Of a DNA stretch of 17,731 nucleotides, positions 7,772 to 13,880 are shown piece after piece. The translations under genes and the position numbers were made by a program. Numbering within the stretch: the stretch's first letter is position 1; each line of letters begins with the position of its first letter. Origin of the DNA: BRHc4a sp049325055 (GTDB lineage: Bacteria; Bacillota; Desulfotomaculia; Desulfotomaculales; Desulfocucumaceae); the NCBI GenBank assembly GCA_049325055.1, contig JBMOPB010000002.1:1-17731 (forward strand), read 5' to 3'. The notes beneath the pieces were generated by a model, which was given only the letters and a program-made list of their open reading frames with translations, had not been told where the DNA came from and searched no databases.

Positions 7772-8673
7772 TGTTTCTCCCCCCTTTTTTGAGACCTGTT
7801 TAATTGTCCATTAAGGTTTTCCCAGATTTTCCTTATATCTTCAGCAGCTGCTGATTTTTTGAACAGTGTCACCGGGAGCCCTTCCAACTGCGCTTCGGTT
7901 ACAGCCCGGTCGAAATGAATTCTTCCCACCTCCTGTACACCGGCAGCCCCGGCATTCTCCTCTATTCTCCTGCACATTCCCGCATTAAGGTCAAACTTGT
8001 TGACGCAAAGATAAGCCGGAACCTTAAAATAAGCGCAGAGTTCAGCTACCCGTTTCATGTCATGATCGCCTGAGACCGTGGGCTCGGCGACGATCAGCAC
8101 GGCGTCGGCGCCCGTCACTGAAGCGATAACCGGACAGCCTGTTCCCGGAGGCCCGTCGGAAATGATATAAGGCAGGTTCTCATTTTCCGCAATCTTCCTG
8201 GCCTGGCCGCGCACCAGCGACACCAGCTTTCCGGAGTTTTCGGAGGCTATTCCCAGCCTGGCGTGCACCATAGGCCCGCTGCGGGACTGAGAAATGAACC
8301 AGCGGCCATTGACCTGCAGCCTGAATTCAATGGCTTTTTCCGGGCAAAAATAGCTGCAGACACCGCACCCCTCGCAGGATAAGTGGTCTATAAAGTACCC
8401 CGGGATTTCGCCTTTCCTTCTGACAACAGCCCCGAAGCGGCAGAGTTCCCGGCACTTACCGCAGCCGGCACATTTCTCGGGAATAATGGACACACACTTG
8501 CCCCCTGTAAAATCCTCTTCCCGGATGATTCTGGGATCCATCACCAGGTGAAGGTCTGCCGCGTCAACGTCACAGTCCGCCACCACGGCCCTCCCGGCCA
8601 GTACGGCCAGTGAAGCCACAAGGCTTGTCTTCCCGGTTCCCCCCTTGCCGCTTATGACCACCAGCTCTTTCAC
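7768..8673 (-). CDS. MinD-superfamily P-loop ATPase with inserted double [4Fe-4S] ferredoxin domain (second copy)
   Basis: The 301-residue protein has a MinD/ParA-type ATPase core: Walker A GKGGTGKT at residues 9-16, then DCDVDAADLHL, then SDGPPGTGCPV as switch II. A bacterial ferredoxin domain is inserted after the first beta-alpha unit, with cysteines 68, 71, 74, 78 (CAGCGKCRELC) and 100, 103, 106, 110 (CEGCGVCSYFC). These 'MinD P-loop ATPase containing an inserted ferredoxin domain' proteins occur in pairs in anaerobic bacteria and archaea. A role in cluster or metal loading is suspected but unproven. The start is GTG at 8673, overlapping the upstream stop as GTGA. It is a paralogue of the preceding gene with the same cysteine spacing in the first motif. 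Confidence 0.9.
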   Translation of the reverse strand: MKELVVISGKGGTGKTSLVASLAVLAGRAVVADCDVDAADLHLVMDPRIIREEDFTGGKCVSIIPEKCAGCGKCRELCRFGAVVRRKGEIPGYFIDHLSCEGCGVCSYFCPEKAIEFRLQVNGRWFISQSRSGPMVHARLGIASENSGKLVSLVRGQARKIAENENLPYIISDGPPGTGCPVIASVTGADAVLIVAEPTVSGDHDMKRVAELCAYFKVPAYLCVNKFDLNAGMCRRIEENAGAAGVQEVGRIHFDRAVTEAQLEGLPVTLFKKSAAAEDIRKIWENLNGQLNRSQKRGEKH

Positions 8674-9512
8674 GGTCTCGCCTCTTTCTCCACTAAGTTA
8701 AGCAGATCCATAAAGAAATCCCGGAAACCGGGGACCGCCGAAAACGCCAGCTCACCCCCGGAGTAGGCCTCGGCCACCCGCCGGTCCTCCGGGATCTCGG
8801 CCAGTATCCTTAGCCCCTTTTCCCTGCAAAAATCCCTGGCCAGGTTGTTGCCCGGAACCGCCCTGTTAACCACCACCGCATGGGGTATACCCAACTCTCT
8901 AACCATGTCGATGGCCAGATCCAGGTCGTTAATTCCAAATGGAGTGGGCTCCGTAACCAGAAGAACGAAGTCCGCACCCTTTATGGAAGCTATAACGGGA
9001 CATGATGTGCCCGGGGGAGCATCCAGAAAGACAAGGGCCCCGTTCCCGGCCGCCCCCCGCACCGCTTTAATAAGAGGCGGGCTCATGGCTTCCCCAATAT
9101 TAAGCCTGCCGTGCACAAAACCTACCCGGCCGGCCTCCCCTTCTTCCACTGTACCTATTTCTCTTTCCTTTTCGGTGATTGCCCCCGCCGGGCAGACAAG
9201 GATGCAGCCCCCACAGCCATGGCACATTTGATCAAAAGTCAGCACATTTTTATGTACGCATATAATGGCGCTGAACTGGCAGATATCCCCGCATGCCCCG
9301 CAGGCCATACATTTTTCATAGTCCACCGACGGCACCGGCACGGTAACCTGCCGGCGCCTCCTCAGGGCCGGCCTTAAGAACAGGTGCCCGTTAGGCTCTT
9401 CCACGTCACAGTCCGCATATATTACTTTTATTCCCGCTTCCGCTGCAACTGAGGCCAGATTGGCGGAAACAGTGGTCTTCCCTGTTCCCCCCTTTCCGCT
9501 GGCCACGGCCAC
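8670..9512 (-). CDS. MinD-superfamily P-loop ATPase with inserted double [4Fe-4S] ferredoxin domain (first copy)
   Basis: The 280-residue paralogue of the next gene has Walker A GKGGTGKTT at residues 7-15, DCDVEEPNGHLF, and LDAPPGTSCPV as switch II. The inserted ferredoxin domain has cysteines 68, 71, 74, 78 and 97, 100, 103, 107. DVEEPNGHLF is typical of this subgroup. The start is uncertain. GTG at 9512 with AGGA six bases upstream gives M-A-V-A-S-G-K, slightly shorter than usual. The frame stays open upstream (I-P-A-G-L-T-V) but has no ATG, GTG or TTG there, although a strong GGAAGGGGGG lies just before. The protein is probably ATP-driven and passes clusters or electrons together with its twin and the flanking NifX-like proteins. 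Confidence 0.9.
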   Translation of the reverse strand: MAVASGKGGTGKTTVSANLASVAAEAGIKVIYADCDVEEPNGHLFLRPALRRRRQVTVPVPSVDYEKCMACGACGDICQFSAIICVHKNVLTFDQMCHGCGGCILVCPAGAITEKEREIGTVEEGEAGRVGFVHGRLNIGEAMSPPLIKAVRGAAGNGALVFLDAPPGTSCPVIASIKGADFVLLVTEPTPFGINDLDLAIDMVRELGIPHAVVVNRAVPGNNLARDFCREKGLRILAEIPEDRRVAEAYSGGELAFSAVPGFRDFFMDLLNLVEKEARP

Positions 9513-9578
9513 AGTTAATCCTGCCGGTATAAAAAACCCCCCCTTCCCAATCCGACTTCCGGTAAACGGTCTCTCAAA

Positions 9579-9764
9579 TCAGGGCTGCCTCTGGCCTTTA
9601 CCTGCGCCATTGCAGCAACCGCGACCCTGGCCCGCCCCCCGGCCCGGGCCTTTCACTCCGTATCCCTGTCCCCTTCCCTGGCCGGCACATTGCCCGCGCA
9701 TACCTCGGCCGCCCCATTTTCCTGTCCCGGTTCCCCTCGGCCCTGTTCCGTCCCTGCCCGGCAT
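9579..9764 (-). CDS. Small Gly/Arg-rich DUF5320-like protein
   Basis: The 61-residue protein begins MPGRDGTGPRGTGTGKWGGR and is nearly all Gly, Arg, Gln and Lys, with cysteines in RGQCAGQG and GCCNG. The MP-x-x-D-G-T-G-P opening and Gly-rich body match small DUF5320-type proteins, which commonly accompany NifX-like and MinD-ferredoxin genes in anaerobes and have no known function. The ATG at 9764 has AGGAGGG seven bases upstream, a very strong site, so I take it as a real gene despite its low complexity. It lies between the first NifX-like gene and the first MinD-ferredoxin gene in the same operon. Confidence 0.8.
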   Translation of the reverse strand: MPGRDGTGPRGTGTGKWGGRGMRGQCAGQGRGQGYGVKGPGRGAGQGRGCCNGAGKGQRQP

Positions 9765-9789
9765 ACTAATCCCTCCTGTTTTTTTGAAA

Positions 9790-10152
9790 TTACGCCCAGT
9801 GCCCTTTTACATCAGCTTCCTTCGCCTCTTCAAGCAAACCTTTTTTGAACTTGCTCAGGGTCTCGCCCACCGTACCTTCCGTACAGTAAAAAACCTTGAT
9901 GCCGGCTGCTTTCAGCACCCTGAACGCCTTGGGGCCGCAGTGCCCTGTAATTACGGCGCACACCCCCAGGCGGCAGGCGATTTCCGCTGCCTGGATTCCG
10001 GCCCCCTGTACTGAGCTTGAATTCTGATCGTTACTTACAGCACAATTTTCACCGGTATCGGTGTCCGCCAGTATAAACCATCCGCACCTCCCAAACCTGG
10101 GGTCCACTGTGCTTTCAAGTCCCTGTCCCCGGGCTGTTACAGCTATTTTCAC
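9790..10152 (-). CDS. NifX/NifB-like (dinitrogenase Fe-Mo cofactor family) protein, first gene of operon
   Basis: The 120-residue protein of the NifX-type family begins MKIAVTARGQGLESTVDPRFGRCGWF. The element VDPRFGR is a signature of the stand-alone subfamily, and it continues with GIQAAEIACRLGVCAVITGHCGPKAFRVLKAAGIKV. I choose the GTG at 10152, because the protein then starts at the conserved first strand and AAGGTGG lies about ten bases upstream; the ATG at 10173 would add seven non-conserved residues that overlap that site. It is the first gene of the minus-strand operon, divergent from the ACT/UPF0210 operon, with a TTGACA promoter at 10215-10244. It is a distant paralogue of the NifX-like gene at 7427-7771. 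The substrate is unknown. Confidence 0.88.
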   Translation of the reverse strand: MKIAVTARGQGLESTVDPRFGRCGWFILADTDTGENCAVSNDQNSSSVQGAGIQAAEIACRLGVCAVITGHCGPKAFRVLKAAGIKVFYCTEGTVGETLSKFKKGLLEEAKEADVKGHWA

Positions 10153-10192
10153 CAGATCTTTACCACCTTCCATCCATTAAGGAACGCAGCAC

Positions 10193-10212
10193 TTATGAAC
10201 ATATTCTCATAA
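10193..10212. promoter_or_regulatory. Imperfect inverted repeat over the predicted transcription start, possible operator
   Basis: TTATGA (10193-10198) and TCATAA (10207-10212) are exact inverted copies separated by 8 bases. The inner 16 bases also show 12/16 dyad symmetry. It lies a few bases downstream of the minus-strand -10 element, where a repressor would block the NifX/MinD operon. The call rests only on symmetry and position. Confidence 0.3.
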
Positions 10213-10214
10213 CC

Positions 10215-10244
10215 ATATTACACCTGATAATGAACCTATGTCAA
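10215..10244 (-). promoter_or_regulatory. Candidate sigma-A promoter of the NifX/MinD-ferredoxin/Mrp operon
   Basis: On the minus strand there is a perfect TTGACA (10239-10244), an 18-base spacer and TAATAT (10215-10220). It lies about 60 bases upstream of the first NifX-like gene and divergent from the plus-strand promoter at 10323-10351. Confidence 0.6.
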
Positions 10245-10322
10245 CAACTCCGGGGGAAAAATTTTTGTTTTGTAAAAGCCCTGTATTCAAAAAAAAGCTG
10301 TTATTGCCGTCCCTTCCCGGGG

Positions 10323-10351
10323 TTGCCATTCGGTCCGGCCAATTATATAAT
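10323..10351 (+). promoter_or_regulatory. Strong sigma-A promoter of the ACT/UPF0210 operon
   Basis: TTGCCA (10323-10328) is followed by exactly 17 bases and a perfect TATAAT (10346-10351). Transcription would begin near 10358, leaving a leader of only about 20 bases with AAGGAGGG before the ATG at 10380. There is no room for a riboswitch or attenuator. Confidence 0.85.
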
Positions 10352-10379
10352 TCAAAGAGTATATCAAGGAGGGTTAGCC

Positions 10380-10649
10380 ATGAGAGCAGTTATAAGCGTT
10401 ATCGGCAAGGACCGGGTGGGAATCATTGCCGGAATAAGCACGGTGCTGGCCGAGTGCAATGTCAATATACTGGACCTGTCCCAGACAATAATGCAGGAAA
10501 TATTCACAATGGTAATGATGGTGGACGTGTCGAAATCCCTCATCAGTTTTGCAAACCTTTCCGAACGGCTTGAAGACAAGGGGAGAGAACTGGGGCTTTC
10601 GGTGAAAATACAGCACGAGGACATATTCAGCTCCATGCACAGGATATAA
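10380..10649 (+). CDS. ACT-domain protein (UPF0237 family)
   Basis: The 89-residue protein begins MRAVISVIGKDRVGIIAGIS and is a single ACT domain of the UPF0237 type. It shows the G-x-D-x-V-G-I-I-A turn and the NVNILDLSQTIMQEIFTMVM strand-helix. Such domains bind amino acids or other small ligands and usually regulate a partner. The frame is open further upstream, but the ATG at 10380 has a perfect AAGGAGG seven bases before it, and the promoter at 10323-10351 lies inside the would-be longer frame, so the short form is right. It is followed 11 bases later by the UPF0210 gene. This pairing is conserved in many bacteria, so the ACT protein is probably the ligand sensor for that protein. Confidence 0.93.
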   Translation: MRAVISVIGKDRVGIIAGISTVLAECNVNILDLSQTIMQEIFTMVMMVDVSKSLISFANLSERLEDKGRELGLSVKIQHEDIFSSMHRI

Positions 10650-10660
10650 GGGGGAAAATA

Positions 10661-12019
10661 ATGATAAGCCCGTTTGAGGTAATAGAGACAATAAAAATGA
10701 TCCAGGAGGAAAACCTGGACATACGGACCATCACCATGGGGATTTCGCTCCGGGACTGCTGCGACGCAAATGCAAACGCCGCCTGCAAAAAGATATACGA
10801 CAAGATAACAAGGCTTGCCGCCAACCTTGTTAATGTGGGAGAAGACATAGAGCGGGAATACGGTATTCCGATAATCAACAAGAGAATATCCGTAACCCCC
10901 ATTTCCCTTGTGGCCGAATGCAGCGGTGAAGAGGACTATTTAAAGTTCGCCCGGGCAATGGAAAGGGCCGCAAACGAGGTGGGAGTCAATTTTATAGGGG
11001 GGTTTTCGGCACTGGTGCACAAGGGCTACACCGGAGGGGACCGCAGGCTGATAAAGTCAATTCCCGAGGCCCTGTCCACAACCGGAAAGGTGTGCTCATC
11101 GGTAAACGTCGCCACCACAAAGGCCGGCATCAACATGGACGCGGTACGGGAAATGGGGCATGTTGTCAAGAAGGCTGCGGAACTCACCGCCGATAAAGGC
11201 GGTCTGGCCTGCGCAAAGCTGGTGGTCTTTGCCAACGTCCCCGAGGACAACCCCTTTATGGCCGGGGCCTTCCACGGCATCGGCGAGCCGGAGTGCGTGA
11301 TTAACGTGGGGGTCAGCGGCCCGGGGGCGGTCAAAAGCGCTCTTGAAAAGGTTAAGGGGGCAGATTTCGGCGTGGTGGCCGAAACCATAAAAAAGAAAGC
11401 GTTTAAAATTACCCGCATGGGGCAGCTGGTGGCCCAGGAAGCGTCCAGAAGACTGGGGGTTGCCTTCGGAATAGTGGACCTGTCCCTGGCCCCGACCCCG
11501 GCGGTGGGGGATAGCGTAGCCCACATACTGGAGGAGATGGGCCTGGAAAAATGCGGCGCCCACGGGACCACCGCCGCCCTGGCGCTCTTAAACGACGCTG
11601 TCAAAAAGGGAGGCACAATGGCATCGTCATACGTGGGGGGCTTAAGCGGGGCCTTCATCCCGGTGAGCGAGGACGCCGGTATGATTGACGCGGTAAAATG
11701 CGGGGCGCTTTCCCTGGAAAAGCTGGAGGCTATGACCTGTGTCTGCTCGGTGGGGCTGGATATGATAGTGGTGCCGGGAAGCACCAGTGCCGAAACAATA
11801 TCCGCCATAATCGCCGATGAAGTGGCTATAGGAGTAATAAACAACAAGACCACGGCGGTAAGAATTATCCCCGCCCCGGGCAGGGAAGTGGGCGACGTGG
11901 TGGAATTCGGCGGACTCCTGGGATCCGGGCCGGTAATGAGAGTCAACCCCTTCGGAAGCGATGAATTTATAAAAAGAGGCGGGCGTGTCCCCGCCCCCAT
12001 ACACAGCCTTAGCAACTGA
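10661..12019 (+). CDS. UPF0210 / DUF711 family protein
   Basis: The 452-residue protein opens MISPFEVIETIKMIQEENLD, then DIRTITMGISLRDCCDANAN. This matches the UPF0210 (DUF711, 'PFL family') proteins, full length for the family at about 450. Conserved elements include IINKRISVTPISLVAE, GVNFIGGFSALVHKG, SVNVATTKAGINMDAV, VINVGVSGPGAV and the C-terminal GGLLGSGPVMRVNPF. The fold resembles glycyl-radical enzymes of the pyruvate formate-lyase type, but I see no glycyl-radical motif and the reaction is not known. The ATG at 10661 has a GGGGG site seven bases upstream and lies 11 bases after the ACT gene. The operon ends at the terminator at 12055-12109. Confidence 0.93.
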   Translation: MISPFEVIETIKMIQEENLDIRTITMGISLRDCCDANANAACKKIYDKITRLAANLVNVGEDIEREYGIPIINKRISVTPISLVAECSGEEDYLKFARAMERAANEVGVNFIGGFSALVHKGYTGGDRRLIKSIPEALSTTGKVCSSVNVATTKAGINMDAVREMGHVVKKAAELTADKGGLACAKLVVFANVPEDNPFMAGAFHGIGEPECVINVGVSGPGAVKSALEKVKGADFGVVAETIKKKAFKITRMGQLVAQEASRRLGVAFGIVDLSLAPTPAVGDSVAHILEEMGLEKCGAHGTTAALALLNDAVKKGGTMASSYVGGLSGAFIPVSEDAGMIDAVKCGALSLEKLEAMTCVCSVGLDMIVVPGSTSAETISAIIADEVAIGVINNKTTAVRIIPAPGREVGDVVEFGGLLGSGPVMRVNPFGSDEFIKRGGRVPAPIHSLSN

Positions 12020-12054
12020 AAAATATGCATTTTCCAACCCATTTATCGCCAGGG

Positions 12055-12109
12055 GGTGTCAAGGCTCTTGTTCCGCAAGACAAGGTCTTCACCCCTTACA
12101 CCTTTTTTT
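12055..12109 (+). terminator. Rho-independent terminator of the ACT/UPF0210 operon
   Basis: GGTGT-c-AAGG (12055-12064) pairs with CCTT-ACACC (12094-12102), nine pairs with one bulge. A smaller CTTG/CAAG hairpin lies inside the loop, and TTTTTTT follows at 12103-12109. It lies 36 bases after the UPF0210 stop. Confidence 0.65.
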
Positions 12110-12230
12110 CCAAACCATCTGATTCATTATTATGAAATATTCCACACAAATCTTCACTGCACAGGCTCGCCAGGAATTGTCTCCACTCTTCCCGGCTTCC
12201 GGGATTAAAAACGGCTGATTGTCCGATCAT
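12096..12230 (-). CDS. Possible 44-residue small protein, unrecognised
   Basis: The minus-strand frame begins MIGQSAVFNPGSREEWRQFL at the ATG at 12230, with AAGGGGG about ten bases upstream, and ends at 12096 inside the plus-strand terminator. Composition is protein-like (charged and hydrophobic residues alternate, two cysteines), and codons look plausible. I recognise no family and see no clear promoter in 12231-12442, which otherwise holds nothing I can support. It may instead be a remnant or chance. Confidence 0.3.
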   Translation of the reverse strand: MIGQSAVFNPGSREEWRQFLASLCSEDLCGIFHNNESDGLEKKV

Positions 12231-12442
12231 AGCAGGCAATCCCCCTTTATATTCATACAATTACTCTTCGTAATGTCTTAATGAAGATAGCAATGATTAG
12301 CCAAAACATATTTGCGCAATAATTACATATTTCAGCGTATTTCGAAATTTTCCTGCCGGCTGTCCCCTTTCACTAGGCGGATTGACTTTTAAACAGCAAA
12401 AGGGCTTTCCTTTGAATAGGTGAAACCCATGTAAAATACCCT

Positions 12443-12746
12443 TTATACTATCGAATTGTAGGATAAAAACTTACTTTTTTTATGCCGCAATGCCAGAATT
12501 TTATATACTTCATCGATTGTTTCTTCGTTGATTTTGGCAATTAAATATTTCCCTCTCCTCTCGGTGGCAATCAACCCCGCATTGGCCAACTCCTTCAAGT
12601 AGGGGTGAAATGGCAGGCGCTCCGATATTCAGAGAGCCGATGGCCACAAGGGTCTCGTCTATGTCTACAATCCTACCAGGGACGTGGGCGAAGTGTATTA
12701 CAACAAGGCGCAATGCACATATCCCAACTGGAAATAAAAGCTCCAC
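12443..12746 (-). pseudogene. Frame-broken winged-helix (ArsR-like) transcriptional regulator
   Basis: Two minus-strand frames join into one regulator-like protein. The upstream frame has RIVDIDETLVAIGSLNIGAP then A-I-S; the downstream frame has PYLKELANAGLIATERRGKY, followed by LIAKINEETIDEVYKILALR and the stop at 12443. Dropping one C from a C-run near 12618 gives G-A-P-A-I-S-P-Y-L-K-E-L-A-N-A-G-L-I. This is the recognition-helix pattern of ArsR-type regulators (S-x-P-x-V-S-x-H-L-K-x-L), followed by the wing. The N-terminal part is less convincing and has no start codon with a good ribosome site; the limit at 12746 is only the first GTG of the open frame. Either a pseudogene or a sequencing error explains the break. 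Any gene it controls cannot be told. Confidence 0.45.
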
Positions 12747-12785
12747 AACAAATTCTGGAGCATCATCTGCAGGCCATCCAGCATT

Positions 12786-12828
12786 AAAAAAGCAGTCAAG
12801 GGGTTCGCGAAACCCGCGATACCCCTTG
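12786..12828 (-). terminator. Rho-independent terminator after the hydantoinase/xanthine dehydrogenase/mocA operon
   Basis: On the minus strand CAAGGGGT-a-TCGCG pairs with CGCGA-ACCCCTTG around a 5-base loop (12797-12828), 13 pairs with one bulged A. After ACTGC comes TTTTTT (12786-12791). The T-run is five bases from the stem, slightly far, but the stem is strong. It lies about 100 bases after the small frame-broken gene. Confidence 0.7.
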
Positions 12829-12925
12829 ATTATTTCGGCCGTAAAGCAACTCGGCCCTATTTCCGCTACCTATCTACATTTATATGATCCGGCAAGCCCT
12901 TTCTTCAAACAGACCAAACGTCAAA

Positions 12926-13163
12926 TCAACCGGCCACCACCGAGTCCAGCATCTTGGCCGCATCATACCAGGGGGACGCCTCCAGGCGGCCTTCCTTAAC
13001 CGGCAGTTCTATGATCAGGTGCCTTGTTATGGTATGGGCCTCGATAATCTCAATCACGTGCACACTTACCTTATCCGCACCCTCAGGGGCATTTTCTCCC
13101 CTCATCCACCATAAGCCTTACCCCGTCCATCACAAGCACATTGGCGATTTCATGGGGGTCCAT
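12926..13163 (-). pseudogene. Frame-broken small gene of unknown function downstream of mocA
   Basis: The minus-strand frame begins MDPHEIANVLVMDGVRLMVD at the ATG at 13163 and stops early after EGRKCP. Removing one C of a CCCC run near 13090 continues it in frame through EGADKVSVHVIEIIEAHTIT, RHLIIELPVKEGRLEASPWY and DAAKMLDSVVAG to the stop at 12926, about 78 residues in all. Both halves have protein-like composition and GC-rich third positions like the neighbours, so I think this was one gene. I do not recognise it. It follows the mocA-like gene by 80 bases and precedes the operon terminator, so it belongs or belonged to the xanthine dehydrogenase operon. A ribosome-like GAGAGGGGCGGG lies about 15 bases upstream, which is far. 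The frame is open upstream except for a TGA four codons before the ATG. Confidence 0.45.
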
Positions 13164-13245
13164 ATATATTCACACATACCCGCCCCTCTCAAACCAGGCC
13201 GTCAGCCGTTGTACGCCAGTCGTCGGCATCCCGCCTGACAACACG

Positions 13246-13836
13246 CTAAAACACCTTATAATTCCTTAGCCTTTCAAAATCTTCCGGGGTGTCTACATCA
13301 AAAACCACTGCCTCATCCTGCACCGGAAGGTAACACACCTTATCCCCCAGTTTTTTCAGCACCTGCCTGGCGCCCTGGTCACCTTCCAGCGCTGCCAGGT
13401 CTCGGACCAGTAAATGGCTGAAAATAACCGGGTGGCCGGGGGATCCATTGCAGATTGGCCGCAGGGCAAGGCAGCGGCTTCTTTTATACTCCCTGATAAC
13501 CATATTTATCCATGAAGCGGTTATAAGCGGCTGGTCGGACATTAAAACCAGAAAGGCCGAAGAATTTTCATCTATTGCTTTAACCCCCAGTGCCAGTGAG
13601 GTGCCCTGGCCCTCCTGGTGGCGGGGATTAAAAATCACCTTCACAGGCAGGTCCCTGACGGCCGTGCTGACTTCCTGATGCTGATGACCTGTGACCACCA
13701 CCACCTCGTTAACACTTGAAGCCAGTGCACTTTCCGCTACAATCCTTATTAAAGTCTTACCCCGCAGTTTAAGAAGCTGTTTGGGCGCTCCCATTCTGGA
13801 GGACCGCCCTGCAGCCAGAATTATGGCTGAAACCAT
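13246..13836 (-). CDS. mocA: MocA-like molybdenum cofactor cytidylyltransferase (NTP-transferase)
   Basis: The 196-residue nucleotidyltransferase has the signature LAAGRSSRMGAPKQLL at residues 7-22, then GQGTSLALGV, LMSDQP (metal-binding Asp), GSPGHPVIF and a C-terminal DVDTPEDFERL. This is the MobA/MocA/IspD-like fold. MocA makes the cytosine-dinucleotide form of the molybdenum cofactor used by xanthine dehydrogenase-type enzymes. The gene directly follows the xanthine dehydrogenase (45 bases), so that role fits; MobA (guanylyl) activity is less likely. I favour the ATG at 13836, which begins M-V-S-A-I-I-L-A-A-G with GGGGTGGTG upstream. A TTG at 13866 with its own GGGG would add ten residues (MKERRGGAGD). 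Confidence 0.88.
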   Translation of the reverse strand: MVSAIILAAGRSSRMGAPKQLLKLRGKTLIRIVAESALASSVNEVVVVTGHQHQEVSTAVRDLPVKVIFNPRHQEGQGTSLALGVKAIDENSSAFLVLMSDQPLITASWINMVIREYKRSRCLALRPICNGSPGHPVIFSHLLVRDLAALEGDQGARQVLKKLGDKVCYLPVQDEAVVFDVDTPEDFERLRNYKVF

Positions 13837-13880
13837 ATCACCAGCACCACCCCGGCGTTCTTTCAATTCAAATGGCCCCT

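Noticed and set aside
7768..9512. CooC nickel-insertion ATPases, given the nearby cooS and cooF.
   Set aside because: The inserted ferredoxin domain and DCDVEEP-type motif define a different MinD branch; CooC has no such insertion.
7427..10152. Nitrogen fixation locus, because of two NifX-like genes and FeMo-cofactor family matches.
   Set aside because: No nifHDK, nifB or nifEN is present; stand-alone NifX-like proteins are common in non-fixing anaerobes.
10230..10379. Longer ACT protein with a 50-residue N-terminal extension.
   Set aside because: A near-perfect promoter and an AAGGAGG site lie within this stretch, directly before the ATG at 10380.
12336..12347. Palindrome ATTTCGAAAT in the gap after the UPF0210 operon.
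   Set aside because: Only ten bases in AT-rich DNA, no promoter or gene start beside it; expected by chance.
13140..13240. In-frame TGA (minus strand) four codons before the ATG at 13163, possibly a selenocysteine codon joining MPTTGVQRLTAWFERGGYV to the small gene, tempting beside a selenium-type enzyme.
   Set aside because: The bases after the TGA form only a weak 4-pair hairpin with no recognisable SECIS loop, and the putative upstream ATG has no properly spaced ribosome site.
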